In this document: positions 1 to 7,349 of the stretch, in pieces
Numbering within the stretch: position 1 is the first letter of the stretch
Layout of the letters: every line of letters begins with the position of its first letter
NCBI GenBank assembly: GCA_002374055.1
Contig: DFLA01000026.1
Coordinates: 1-28,027 of the forward strand
Source: Caryophanales bacterium UBA3631
GTDB lineage: Bacteria; Bacillota_I; Bacilli_A; RF39; UBA660
Length of the DNA stretch: 28,027 nucleotides
Direction of reading: 5' to 3'
Notes under the pieces: generated by a model
Databases searched by the model: none
What the model was told of the DNA's origin: nothing
The model's input: the letters and a program-made list of their open reading frames with translations, nothing else
Position numbers and translations under genes: made by a program

Positions 1-1907
1 TATATATTCCTGTTGAGAAGATTGATTTTATTACTAAATATTCTTCTAGTAATGGATGTGAGCCTACTTTAAGTAAGTTAGGTGGTAAAGATTGGGAGAA
101 GATTAAGAAGCGTGTTAGTAAGCGAATTGAGGATATGGCTTATGAGTTATTAGAGTTATATGCGAAGCGTGAGGCTGCTCAAGGTTTTTCTTTTTTACCT
201 GATAATGAGCTTCAGTATTCTTTTGAGAAGGAGTTTCCTTATCAAGTTACTCCTGATCAGTTAAAGGCTACTTTAGAAATTAAGAAAGAAATGGAAAGCG
301 CACATCCTATGGATAGGTTATTGTGTGGGGATGTTGGATATGGTAAGACTGAGGTTGCGTTTAGGGCTATATTTAAGGCCATTATGTCTAATAAGCAGTG
401 TGCTTTATTATGTCCTACTACAATACTTTCTAATCAACATTTTAATAATGCAGTTGAGAGATTTAGTAATTATCCTATTAGGGTAGAGGTAATGAATAGG
501 TTTGTTACTCCTAAGAAACAGAAGTTGATTTTGAATGATTTATTGGAGGGTAAGATTGATTTATTAATTGGTACTCATAGAATTTTATCTGATGATGTTA
601 AGTTTAAGGATTTAGGATTACTTGTTGTTGATGAGGAGCAACGTTTTGGTGTTAAACATAAGGAGAAGATTAAGAATTATAAGAATAATGTTGATGTTTT
701 AACTTTATCTGCTACTCCTATTCCTAGAACATTACAGATGTCTATGGTTGGTATTAGAAGTTTATCTTTGATTGAGACTCCTCCTAGTAATAGATATCCT
801 GTTCAGACTTATGTTTTAGCTTCTAATAAGCAGGTTTTGAAGGATGCGATTTATAAGGAATTTAGTCGTGGTGGTCAGGTATTTATTTTATATAATCATG
901 TTGATGATTTACCTAGTAAGGCTATAGAGATTTCTAAGTTGGTTCCTGAAGCTCGTATTGTTTATGCGCATGGTCAAATGAATAAGTCTGAATTAGAGGA
1001 TGTAATGTTTAAGTTTATTAATCATGAGTTTGATATATTATTATGTACTACTATTATTGAGACTGGTATTGATATTCCTAATGTTAATACTTTGATTATT
1101 GAGGATGCGGATAGATTTGGTTTGGCTCAGTTATATCAGATTAGAGGCCGTGTTGGACGTACTAATAAGATTGCTTATTGTTATTTAATGTATGATAAGG
1201 GTAAGGTTTTAAGTGAAATAGCTGTTAAGAGGCTGAATGCTATAAAGGAGTTTACTGAGTTAGGTAGTGGTTTTGCGATTGCTATGCGTGATTTATCTAT
1301 TCGTGGAGCAGGTGATATTTTAGGTAGTGAACAGTCTGGATTTATTGATAGTGTAGGTGTTGATTTATTTTTATCAATGCTTGATAATCAGGTTAAGTTA
1401 TTAAAGGGTGAAAAAGTTAAGGATTTAACTGAAGAGATTGAGGAAAAACCATTAGTTGAGGTAAGTACATCTATTGGTGATGATTATGTTAGTGATGAGG
1501 AGATTAAGATATTAATTCATAAAAAGATTAATATGATTGATTCTTATGAGAAGTTAGAGTCTGTTAAGTATGAGTTAGAGGATAGATTTGGTAAGATTAC
1601 TGATGATATGTATATTTATATGCATCAAGAGTGGTTAGAAAAGTTAGCTAAGAAATTAGGTATTAATGATGTTAAGCAGGTTAGGGATGTTATTGAGATT
1701 TATTTATCTTATGATCTAACTAATAGTCTTAATGTTCAACAGTTATTTATTGAGTGTACTAATTTTGGTAGAATGTTTAGATTTAGTATTAAGAATAAGA
1801 GGTTATTAATTAGTTTGAATACTAATAATTTAGATAAGCATTTTATCTTCTATATGATTGATTTATTTAAGTTAATAGAGGAAAATATGAAAAAAGAAGC
1901 CGAGTAG
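1..1907 (+). CDS. mfd: Transcription-repair coupling factor Mfd, 3' part (5' end outside window)
   Basis: Mfd removes RNA polymerase stalled at DNA lesions and recruits UvrA. The reading frame is open from base 3, so the gene starts before the window; 634 residues are visible of a protein usually near 1,150, meaning the UvrB-like N-terminal modules are missing here. The fragment opens in the RNA-polymerase-interacting domain (YIPVEKIDF, then KLGGKDW). The SF2 translocase follows: Walker A GDVGYGKTE, the DEEQ box of motif II, SATPIPRTL of motif III, and the TRG-like block ETGIDIPNVNTLIIEDADR with QIRGRVGR. The C-terminal D7-type domain ends at KKEAE. The last codons form the left arm of the gene's own terminator, with TAG in the loop. 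In B. subtilis mfd lies beside spoVT, as it nearly does here. Identification is very secure. Confidence 0.97.
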   Translation, partial: YIPVEKIDFITKYSSSNGCEPTLSKLGGKDWEKIKKRVSKRIEDMAYELLELYAKREAAQGFSFLPDNELQYSFEKEFPYQVTPDQLKATLEIKKEMESAHPMDRLLCGDVGYGKTEVAFRAIFKAIMSNKQCALLCPTTILSNQHFNNAVERFSNYPIRVEVMNRFVTPKKQKLILNDLLEGKIDLLIGTHRILSDDVKFKDLGLLVVDEEQRFGVKHKEKIKNYKNNVDVLTLSATPIPRTLQMSMVGIRSLSLIETPPSNRYPVQTYVLASNKQVLKDAIYKEFSRGGQVFILYNHVDDLPSKAIEISKLVPEARIVYAHGQMNKSELEDVMFKFINHEFDILLCTTIIETGIDIPNVNTLIIEDADRFGLAQLYQIRGRVGRTNKIAYCYLMYDKGKVLSEIAVKRLNAIKEFTELGSGFAIAMRDLSIRGAGDILGSEQSGFIDSVGVDLFLSMLDNQVKLLKGEKVKDLTEEIEEKPLVEVSTSIGDDYVSDEEIKILIHKKINMIDSYEKLESVKYELEDRFGKITDDMYIYMHQEWLEKLAKKLGINDVKQVRDVIEIYLSYDLTNSLNVQQLFIECTNFGRMFRFSIKNKRLLISLNTNNLDKHFIFYMIDLFKLIEENMKKEAE

Positions 1908-1917
1908 GGCTTCTTTT
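1892..1917 (+). terminator. Intrinsic terminator of mfd overlapping its stop codon
   Basis: Perfect 10-bp stem (1892-1901 with 1908-1917), 6-nt loop 1902-1907 that contains the TAG stop. The right arm ends in TTTT. The left arm encodes the last residues of Mfd. Confidence 0.85.
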
Positions 1918-1960
1918 ACGTTTTGGGGTGTAAATGAATTTTTTTGATTATACTTTTATA

Positions 1961-1989
1961 TTTAATTTTTTTATTTTTTATGTTATAGT
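1961..1989 (+). promoter_or_regulatory. Candidate sigmaA promoter for the DUF3592-like gene
   Basis: Extended -10 TGtTATAGT at 1981-1989, with a weak TTTAAT at 1961-1966 and a 17-bp spacer. It lies just after the mfd terminator and 28 bases before the next start codon. Confidence 0.5.
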
Positions 1990-2016
1990 TTAGTTGTATA
2001 GTAAGGTGGTATTTGT

Positions 2017-2475
2017 ATGTTTAGAATTATTAAGACTTTTTTAACTTCGGTTATATTAATTATAATTGGTGTTTTGATAAACTTTTATGGTAATAAAATA
2101 CTTAATGAGTTTATTGATAAGAATGATCCTTTTGTTGAGGTAACTGCTACTGTTGTTGATTTTGATTCTGCTGGTTCAGAAGATGGTAGTGCATATACTA
2201 TTTATGGCTATAATGTAGGTGGTATTGATTATAAGGTTTATTCTAGTGTTAAGTCTACTAGTTTACCTCAAATTGGTGATACTACAACTATAAAGTATAA
2301 TCCTAGTAATCCTACTGAGGTTGTATTTTTAAATGGTTCTAATTATGTTGTATTGTTTGCTGGAACAGGATTTATTTTGGTTGGTGTATTTGGATTATTT
2401 AGATGTATTGGATTGTGTTTTAAGTCTTCTAAGAAAAAATCTTCTATTTCTAGTGAATTAGATAATAATATATAA
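2017..2475 (+). CDS. Small membrane protein with a DUF3592-like domain
   Basis: A 152-residue protein of unknown function. An N-terminal membrane segment (about residues 6-27) is followed by an outward-facing beta-rich stretch (about 40-108), with VEVTATVVDFDS, then GIDYKV, then GDTTTIKYNPSNPTEV. This succession is typical of DUF3592 proteins. A second membrane segment (about 110-130) leads to a short Lys/Ser-rich cytoplasmic tail. The ATG has the ribosome site AAGGTGG at 2003-2009. It stands alone between its own promoter and a bidirectional terminator and is convergent with ppaC, so it is probably a monocistron. The family assignment rests on pattern resemblance only; the role is unknown. 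Confidence 0.75.
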   Translation: MFRIIKTFLTSVILIIIGVLINFYGNKILNEFIDKNDPFVEVTATVVDFDSAGSEDGSAYTIYGYNVGGIDYKVYSSVKSTSLPQIGDTTTIKYNPSNPTEVVFLNGSNYVVLFAGTGFILVGVFGLFRCIGLCFKSSKKKSSISSELDNNI

Positions 2476-2504
2476 AAAAATTGTTAGGTTTTCTAACAAT
2501 TTTT
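2476..2504. terminator. Bidirectional terminator between convergent genes
   Basis: Perfect 12-bp stem (2476-2487 with 2493-2504) and a 5-nt loop. A-runs on the left and T-runs on the right make it work in both directions, serving the DUF3592-like gene (stop at 2475) and ppaC (stop at 2508 on the other strand). Confidence 0.9.
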
Positions 2505-2507
2505 CTT

Positions 2508-4133
2508 TTAGTCTAATACTTTCATTATTTTTGGAATTACTTGTTTTTTTCTTGATACGCATCCATCTAGGTATGTACCTTGTGGCATGTTTTCTATATC
2601 AAATGCTTTTTCCATTATTTCTTGTGCTGAATTATTATAGTATACATAAGAACCATTTTTTAATATGTCTGTTATAAAGAATGCGAATACATCGTAGTTA
2701 TTGTTTTCTGCATTTTTATTTAATAGTTCTTTATATTTTTCTATGCTATCGTTAAAGTCATTTATATCGAATGTTGATACTTGAGTAACACATATTTTTT
2801 TATTGTTTACTTCATACATTTTGAAGTCTCCAAATAGTATATCTTCTTCTGTTTTTCCTTTTAATGATGTTCCAGCTTTTAGCATTTCTAGTCCGTATTG
2901 TTTTAAATCTACTCCAGCTATTTCTGCTAGTTCTTTTGCTGTTTCTTTATCTAATTCTGTTGTTGTTGGTGATACTAATAATAATGTATCTGATATAATT
3001 CCTGAAAGCATTAATCCAGCGTTTTCTTTTGGAACTTTTATATTATGTTCTTTATACATTTTATATAGTAATGTATTTGTACTTCCTACTGGCATACTTC
3101 TGAAGTTTATTGGTGCCATTGTTCCGATTGATCCAATATTATGATGGTCTACTATTTCTACTATTTCTGCTTCTTGTAATCCATCAACTGATTGATCGTA
3201 TTCGTTATGGTCTGTTAACATTACTTGTTTTCTATTTTGTTTATTTGTATCTATTAATTCAATGTTTCCAATAAAGTTTTTGTTTTTATCTACTACTGGA
3301 TAGTATGTATATTTCATTTTGTTTGCTAAATCAATGAAGTCGCTTACTAGATCATTTTCGTCTACTGTTACGATATCTTCTTTTTTTATTGCGATTTGTA
3401 TTGCATAGTTACTTAGTGAAATCATTTTTGCTGCTTCGTATGTGTGGAAGCTTGTTTTAATTATATTTACTTTGTTTTCACGTGCTAGATTTAATAGTTC
3501 TTCTGGAATATTATGATTTCCTGTGATTACTATTAATTTAGCTTTATTTTTTATTGAATATTCTAATACTTTATATCTATCTCCAACTAGTACTATTGTT
3601 TTATTGTCTACTTTAATGTTTTCTATAAATGTTGTGTTTTTAAATGCAGCTATTGTAAATGTTCCTTCTATTTTATCATTGAATTTTAATACTTCTTCTG
3701 CTTCTAATGATTCAATGATGTTTTGATATGATGCATTTAATACTTTTGAATCGTCTGAAATCATATATTTTGCAATATGTTTCATTGCGATTAATCCTTC
3801 TACTTTTTTATTGTTTAGTATTGGGATATTGTTTATTCCATGTTCTTGCATGTAGTTATAAGCATAGTATATTGATTGGTTATTGTCTATACTATGGTTA
3901 TTATTATAGTCTAAATCTTTTATTTGTAGTTTTACGTTATTTAAGTATTCTGGTTTTTTAACATTAAAGTAGTTTAGAACGAATTCTGTTTCGTTATTTA
4001 TATTTCCTAATACTCTTGGTGTTGTATTCATTCCTAGTTGATTTTTTAGATATGATAAATTTATTGCTGATGTTACAGCGTCTGTGTCTGGATTTTTATG
4101 TCCAAATACGTATATTTCTTCTGTTTTTTTCAT
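2508..4133 (-). CDS. ppaC: Manganese-dependent inorganic pyrophosphatase with regulatory CBS and DRTGG domains
   Basis: Hydrolyses pyrophosphate to phosphate in the cytoplasm, pulling nucleic-acid and aminoacyl-tRNA synthesis forward. It belongs to family II (DHH/DHHA2) PPases. The N-terminal metal-binding motif is GHKNPDTDAV (residues 11-20). The DHH core resumes after an insert, with LTDHNEYDQS and VDHHNIGS, and the C-terminal DHHA2 domain carries SRKKQ. Roughly residues 65-300 are the insert: a CBS half, a DRTGG-type domain and a second CBS half. The 541-residue length fits CBS-PPases such as that of Clostridium perfringens, which are known to be inhibited by AMP/ADP and activated by diadenosine polyphosphates. 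The same energy sensing is inferred here. On the minus strand the ATG is preceded by AGGAGG (4141-4146). It is one of only two minus-strand genes in the window. Confidence 0.96.
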   Translation of the reverse strand: MKKTEEIYVFGHKNPDTDAVTSAINLSYLKNQLGMNTTPRVLGNINNETEFVLNYFNVKKPEYLNNVKLQIKDLDYNNNHSIDNNQSIYYAYNYMQEHGINNIPILNNKKVEGLIAMKHIAKYMISDDSKVLNASYQNIIESLEAEEVLKFNDKIEGTFTIAAFKNTTFIENIKVDNKTIVLVGDRYKVLEYSIKNKAKLIVITGNHNIPEELLNLARENKVNIIKTSFHTYEAAKMISLSNYAIQIAIKKEDIVTVDENDLVSDFIDLANKMKYTYYPVVDKNKNFIGNIELIDTNKQNRKQVMLTDHNEYDQSVDGLQEAEIVEIVDHHNIGSIGTMAPINFRSMPVGSTNTLLYKMYKEHNIKVPKENAGLMLSGIISDTLLLVSPTTTELDKETAKELAEIAGVDLKQYGLEMLKAGTSLKGKTEEDILFGDFKMYEVNNKKICVTQVSTFDINDFNDSIEKYKELLNKNAENNNYDVFAFFITDILKNGSYVYYNNSAQEIMEKAFDIENMPQGTYLDGCVSRKKQVIPKIMKVLD

Positions 4134-4155
4134 TATAATTCCTCCTACGTGTTAT

Positions 4156-4184
4156 ATTATAACATAAGTTTTTAATTTTGGTAT
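4156..4184 (-). promoter_or_regulatory. Promoter of ppaC, back-to-back with the spoVT promoter
   Basis: Minus-strand extended -10 TGtTATAAT (4156-4164). The -35 at 17 bp, ATACCA (4179-4184), is poor. It overlaps the -35 of the divergent spoVT promoter (4181-4185), so the two cannot easily be occupied together. Confidence 0.7.
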
Positions 4185-4210
4185 AAAAAAGGTATTTGTT
4201 GGTAAAAATA
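4181..4210 (+). promoter_or_regulatory. Candidate forespore (sigmaF/sigmaG) promoter of spoVT
   Basis: GTATA (4181-4185), a 15-bp spacer and GGTAAAAATA (4201-4210) match the B. subtilis sigmaF consensus as I recall it (GYATA, then GGNNANAHTR). I find no good sigmaA pair in front of spoVT. The predicted start (about 4217) lies right at the ribosome site, so the leader would be very short. Confidence 0.55.
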
Positions 4211-4229
4211 TTATTTAGGAGAGTGATTT

Positions 4230-4754
4230 ATGAAAGCTACTGGAGTTGTTCGTAGAATTGATGATTTAGGTCGTATTGTTATTCCTAAGGAAATTAGAAG
4301 AAATCTTCGTATTCGTGATGGCGAGTCTTTGGAGATTTTTGTTGATGGTAATAATGTTGTTTTAAAGAAGTTTTCTATAATGAGAAATATTGATGAGTAT
4401 GCTTCTAATTTGGTTCTTGCTTTGTATTCTCTTCTTAAAAAGAGTATTGTTATTACTGATGGTGATAGTGTTATTGCATGTAGTAATAATTTAAAAGAAT
4501 TATTAAATAAGTCTATTAGTGATAAGATGAGTTTATGTATTAAAAGGCGTGAAAGTATTATTGAAAAGTATAATAAGGAGTTAGTTATTACTGATGATTT
4601 TCGTGTTGATTGTAAGTATATTATTAATTCTATTATTGCGAATGGTGATAGTGTGGGCTTGGTTATTATTTTTGATCGTGATGAAATAGGTGATGATGAT
4701 ATGCTTATTGCGTCTCTTGCTAGTAAAATCCTTTCAAAATCTATTGAAGAATAG
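4230..4754 (+). CDS. spoVT: SpoVT-type AbrB-family transcription regulator
   Basis: SpoVT is a forespore DNA-binding regulator that adjusts the sigmaG regulon in spore formers. The N-terminal swapped-hairpin AbrB domain (residues 1-47) is nearly canonical: MKATGVVRRIDDLGRIVIPK, then EIRRNLRIRDGESLEIF. Residues of about 55-170 form the GAF-like sensory domain typical of SpoVT and absent from short AbrB proteins. The 174-residue length is within a few residues of B. subtilis SpoVT. The ribosome site AGGAGAGTGAT (4217-4227) fixes the start. The gene lies close downstream of mfd, as in B. subtilis, but ppaC and a membrane gene are interposed. The upstream sequence matches a forespore sigma promoter, which fits the known biology. 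The effector of the GAF domain is unknown. Confidence 0.93.
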   Translation: MKATGVVRRIDDLGRIVIPKEIRRNLRIRDGESLEIFVDGNNVVLKKFSIMRNIDEYASNLVLALYSLLKKSIVITDGDSVIACSNNLKELLNKSISDKMSLCIKRRESIIEKYNKELVITDDFRVDCKYIINSIIANGDSVGLVIIFDRDEIGDDDMLIASLASKILSKSIEE

Positions 4755-4761
4755 TTTTTTT
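4741..4761 (+). terminator. Weak terminator of spoVT sharing bases with the dut promoter
   Basis: Stem CTATT/AATAG (4741-4745 with 4750-4754), loop GAAG, followed by seven Ts (4755-4761). The right arm contains the spoVT stop TAG. The loop bases are also part of the -35 (TTGAAG, 4744-4749) of the next promoter. The short stem makes it only moderately convincing. Confidence 0.5.
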
Positions 4762-4772
4762 AATGTTATAAT
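4744..4772 (+). promoter_or_regulatory. SigmaA promoter of dut-metG
   Basis: TTGAAG (4744-4749), 17-bp spacer, extended -10 TGtTATAAT (4764-4772). Expected start near 4779, giving a leader of about 65 nt that contains the attenuator-like structure. Confidence 0.8.
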
Positions 4773-4783
4773 GTGTTTAGTTT

Positions 4784-4833
4784 TCAATGGATGCATTGTA
4801 ATTTATAGTCACATCTATTGATGTGATTTTTTT
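4784..4833 (+). promoter_or_regulatory. Attenuator-like leader upstream of dut
   Basis: A terminator hairpin (TCACATC 4809-4815 with GATGTGA 4820-4826, then seven Ts) stands between the promoter and the dut start codon. Bases 4784-4793 can instead pair with 4812-4821 (10 bp, one G-U), which would break the terminator. Bases 4785-4789 can also pair locally with 4794-4798, which would free it. The reading is structural only; no ligand or factor is recognised. A 5-codon frame (ATG 4791, stop 4806-4808) ends just before the terminator stem but lacks a ribosome site. Confidence 0.5.
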
Positions 4834-4844
4834 GGAAGTGATTT

Positions 4845-5324
4845 ATGAGAAAGTTAGAAAAGATAAGTTTTTCACAGTTTAGTCATGATATCTGTGATGA
4901 TAAAAGTTTGTATGATGAATATAATTTACCAAAGAGAGCAACTCTTAAAAGTGCAGGTTATGATTTTTATGCGATAAGTGATTTTGTTATTCATCCTGGT
5001 GAGATAGTTAAGGTTCCTACTGGTGTTAAAGTTGTTATGAATGATGATGAAGCTTTTATGTTATATGTTCGTAGTAGTATGGGTTTTAAATATAATGTTC
5101 GTATGACTAATCAAGTAGGTGTAATTGACGCTGATTATTATAATAATGCTGATAATGAGGGTCATATGTGGTTTAGTTTACAAAATCATGGTGATAAGGA
5201 TTTTGTTTGTAAAAAGGGTCAAGCTTTTGGCCAAGGGGTATTTAGTAAATTTTTAATTACTGATGACGATGAAGTATCTGATGTTAGAGTATCTGGTATT
5301 GGAAGTACTAATAAGGAGGTATAG
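4845..5324 (+). CDS. dut: dUTP diphosphatase (trimeric dUTPase family)
   Basis: Converts dUTP to dUMP and pyrophosphate, keeping uracil out of DNA and feeding thymidylate synthesis. All five motifs of trimeric dUTPases can be read in order: SAGYDFYA (1), RSSMGFK (2), GVIDADYY with the catalytic Asp (3), GQAFGQGVF (4), and SGIGSTN (5), the mobile C-terminal arm that closes over the nucleotide. The insertion NNADNEGHMW after motif 3 resembles phage- and Firmicute-type variants. The length, 159 residues, is normal. The ribosome site GGAAGTGA (4834-4841) abuts the T-tract of the leader hairpin. The stop codon precedes metG by one base, so the two are co-transcribed and probably translationally coupled. 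Ung, which removes uracil that escapes this enzyme, is encoded about 6.5 kb downstream. Confidence 0.93.
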   Translation: MRKLEKISFSQFSHDICDDKSLYDEYNLPKRATLKSAGYDFYAISDFVIHPGEIVKVPTGVKVVMNDDEAFMLYVRSSMGFKYNVRMTNQVGVIDADYYNNADNEGHMWFSLQNHGDKDFVCKKGQAFGQGVFSKFLITDDDEVSDVRVSGIGSTNKEV

Positions 5325-5325
5325 T

Positions 5326-6891
5326 ATGAAAGAAAAGTTTTATATTTCAACTGCTATTGCGTATACTTCTGGTAAGCCTCATATAGGTAATACTTATGAA
5401 GTTGTTTTAGCTGATGTTATTGCTCGTTATAAGAGATTGTTAGGTTATGATGTTTATTTTCAAACTGGTACTGATGAGCATGGTATTAAAATAGAGGAGA
5501 AAGCTGCTTTAGCAGGTGTTCTTCCTCAAAAGTTTGTTGATGATGTTTCTTTAGAAATTCGTCGTATTTGGGATATAATGAATACTAGTTATGACAAGTT
5601 TATTAGGACTACTAATCCTAGTCATGAGGCTATTGTTTCTAAGATTTTTAAGAAGTTATATGATCAAGGTGATATTTATTTAGGTAAGTATGAGGGATTG
5701 TATTGTACTCCTTGTGAATCTTTCTTTACTGAGTCTCAGTTAGTTGATGGTAAGTGTCCTGATTGTGGTAGAGAGGTTCATAGTGCTAGTGAAGAGGCTT
5801 ATTTCTTACGTATGGATAAATATGCTAAGAGGTTAGAAGACTATATTGAGAGTCATCCTGATTTTATTCAACCTGTTAGCCGTAAGAATGAGATTGTTAA
5901 TAATTTTATTAAACCTGGTTTACAGGATTTATGTGTAAGTCGTACTAGTTTTAAGTGGGGTATTCCTGTAAGTTTTAATGACAAGCATGTTATTTATGTT
6001 TGGATTGATGCTCTTTCAAATTATATTACTTTTTTAGGATATGATCCTGATGGTTCAAGTGAAGAGTTTAAAAAGTATTGGCCTTGTGATTTGCATTTAA
6101 TTGGTAAGGATATTTTAAGATTTCATACTATTTATTGGCCTATTATTTTGATGGCTTTGGATTTACCTTTACCTAAGAAGATTTTTGGTCATCCTTGGAT
6201 GTTATTTGGTAATGATAAGATGAGTAAGAGTAAGGGTAATATTGTTTATGCGGATGATTTGGTTAGTAGATTTGGTGTTGATGCAGTAAGATATTATATG
6301 GTTCATGAGATGCCTTTTTCTAGTGATGGTACTTTTACTTTTGATTTGTTAATTGATAGGGTAAATACTGATTTGGCTAATATTTTAGGTAATTTGGTTA
6401 ATAGAACTATTAGTATGAGTAAGAAGTATTTTGATGGTGAGGTTTTAGCTCCTCATGAATTAACTGACATTGACAAAGATTTGATTAATGTAGTTATGAA
6501 TGCTCCTAAGTTGATGGAAGAAAAGATGAATGATCTGAAGGTATCTGAGGCGATAGACTCAGTATTTGATATATTTAAGAGATGTAATAAGTATATTGAT
6601 GAGACAACTCCTTGGATTTTAGCTAAGGATCCAGATAGTCGTGATAGGTTAGCAACTGTAATGTATAATTTGTTAGAGTCTATTCGTCATGGTGCGGTAT
6701 TGTTACAATGTATTTTACCTGATACTGCTGATAAGATTTTTAAACAATTAAATACTGAGAATAGATATTATGAATCTTTATCTGATTTTAATGGTTTAGA
6801 TATTGGAATTATTTTAAATGATCCAGAGGTATTATTTGCTCGTATTGATAAGGAAGCAGTAATGGAAGAATTAAATAAAAAAGATAATTAG
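5326..6891 (+). CDS. metG: Methionyl-tRNA synthetase
   Basis: Charges tRNA-Met (initiator and elongator). It is a class I synthetase with the HIGH-type motif HIGN (residues 19-22) and KMSKS (298-302). A four-cysteine zinc knuckle is present in the connective peptide: C127-X2-C130 and C144-X2-C147. The anticodon-binding helical domain fills the C-terminal third. The 521-residue protein ends there and lacks the extra C-terminal tRNA-binding/dimerisation domain of the longer B. subtilis enzyme. The start is the ATG at 5326, with AAGGAGG at 5313-5319; an open frame extends upstream over the end of dut but has no ribosome site. No T-box sequence is seen upstream. In B. subtilis metS also precedes tatD. 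Confidence 0.97.
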   Translation: MKEKFYISTAIAYTSGKPHIGNTYEVVLADVIARYKRLLGYDVYFQTGTDEHGIKIEEKAALAGVLPQKFVDDVSLEIRRIWDIMNTSYDKFIRTTNPSHEAIVSKIFKKLYDQGDIYLGKYEGLYCTPCESFFTESQLVDGKCPDCGREVHSASEEAYFLRMDKYAKRLEDYIESHPDFIQPVSRKNEIVNNFIKPGLQDLCVSRTSFKWGIPVSFNDKHVIYVWIDALSNYITFLGYDPDGSSEEFKKYWPCDLHLIGKDILRFHTIYWPIILMALDLPLPKKIFGHPWMLFGNDKMSKSKGNIVYADDLVSRFGVDAVRYYMVHEMPFSSDGTFTFDLLIDRVNTDLANILGNLVNRTISMSKKYFDGEVLAPHELTDIDKDLINVVMNAPKLMEEKMNDLKVSEAIDSVFDIFKRCNKYIDETTPWILAKDPDSRDRLATVMYNLLESIRHGAVLLQCILPDTADKIFKQLNTENRYYESLSDFNGLDIGIILNDPEVLFARIDKEAVMEELNKKDN

Positions 6892-6916
6892 ACATGTTCT
6901 AAATTATCTTTTTTTT
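6877..6916 (+). terminator. Intrinsic terminator of metG overlapping its stop codon
   Basis: Perfect 13-bp stem (6877-6889 with 6902-6914), 12-nt loop, followed by more Ts to 6916. The left arm encodes the last residues, and the TAG stop (6889-6891) straddles the stem-loop border. Confidence 0.9.
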
Positions 6917-6928
6917 CTTGTTTTAATA

Positions 6929-7027
6929 TGTTATATTTAGATATTTATCATTGCTTCTCGATATTTATCTTTTGTTAATACTGTTAGGGCTACAATATTT
7001 TTTCGACATTTTTGTGTCGAATTTTTT
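6929..7027 (+). ncRNA. Candidate small RNA between metG and the small membrane ORF
   Basis: An extended -10 TGtTATATT (6929-6937), identical to that of the next gene, is followed about 65 bp later by a clear terminator (7002-7027) with no open reading frame or ATG between them. The predicted transcript is about 84 nt, from near 6944. The -35 region is only a T-run, and I recognise no known RNA family. A 10-bp direct repeat GATATTTATC (6940-6949 and 6960-6969, 20 bp apart) falls at its 5' end. Low confidence. Confidence 0.3.
7002..7027 (+). terminator. Terminator-like hairpin with no upstream gene
   Basis: Stem TTCGACA/TGTCGAA (7002-7008 with 7015-7021), 6-nt loop, then six Ts. The metG transcript already ends near 6916, so this hairpin ends either readthrough or a small transcript of the intervening 85 bases. 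Confidence 0.75.
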
Positions 7028-7110
7028 AATTTTATTATTTTATTTGTCATAATATGGTGTAAATGTGTGTAAATTGTTGTATTTTTTTGTTTAGTTTTTT
7101 AGTTTTTTAT

Positions 7111-7139
7111 TTGTTTTCTCTTTGTATTTATGTTATATT
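7111..7139 (+). promoter_or_regulatory. Promoter of the 53-aa ORF and tatD
   Basis: TTGTTT (7111-7116), 17-bp spacer, extended -10 TGtTATATT (7131-7139). The stretch 7028-7110 upstream is plain T-rich sequence in which I see nothing else. Confidence 0.65.
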
Positions 7140-7173
7140 TGATTTGTTGCTGTAAATGTAAGGAGAAATATAC

Positions 7174-7335
7174 ATGGTAAAAAGTAAGGATACTAAATTT
7201 ATAATGTTGTTTTTTGCAGTGATTGGTTTAATTATGGTTTATTTGATGATTAACAGTTTTAAGATTGTTGATTGTTGTTATTTTATATTGGTAGTCTTTT
7301 TTGCTATTAAGTATTTTATTTTGAGCAGGGACTAG
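7174..7335 (+). CDS. 53-residue membrane peptide, unknown function
   Basis: A short open frame with start ATG 7174, ribosome site AAGGAG (7160-7165) and stop TAG 7333-7335. The product has a charged N-terminus (MVKSKDTK), a hydrophobic helix (about residues 9-27), a short link, and a second hydrophobic helix (about 31-48) ending SRD; it is thus a predicted two-TM hairpin. It has its own promoter and ends 14 bases before the tatD start, so it is the first gene of the tatD operon. The good ribosome site, spacing and coherent membrane topology argue for a real gene. I do not recognise a family. Confidence 0.6.
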   Translation: MVKSKDTKFIMLFFAVIGLIMVYLMINSFKIVDCCYFILVVFFAIKYFILSRD

Positions 7336-7349
7336 TTGTGGAGGGTTTT

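Noticed and set aside
2803..3961. Open frames on the + strand opposite ppaC (2803-3144, 3523-3726, 3728-3961)
   Set aside because: They are antisense to a clear enzyme gene, give hydrophobic low-complexity products and lack ribosome sites.
4773..4844. T-box or SAM riboswitch controlling metG through dut
   Set aside because: The leader is too short and has no T-box sequence (AGGGTGGNACCGCG) or SAM-aptamer core.
5263..5325. Upstream in-frame extension of metG starting at ATG 5263
   Set aside because: It overlaps the end of dut in another frame, has no ribosome site and adds residues foreign to MetRS; ATG 5326 has an ideal AAGGAGG.
6938..6970. GATATTTATC direct repeat as an attachment site or IS remnant
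   Set aside because: Only 10 bp, 20 bp apart, with no transposase or integrase fragment nearby; kept only as a remark under the small-RNA candidate.
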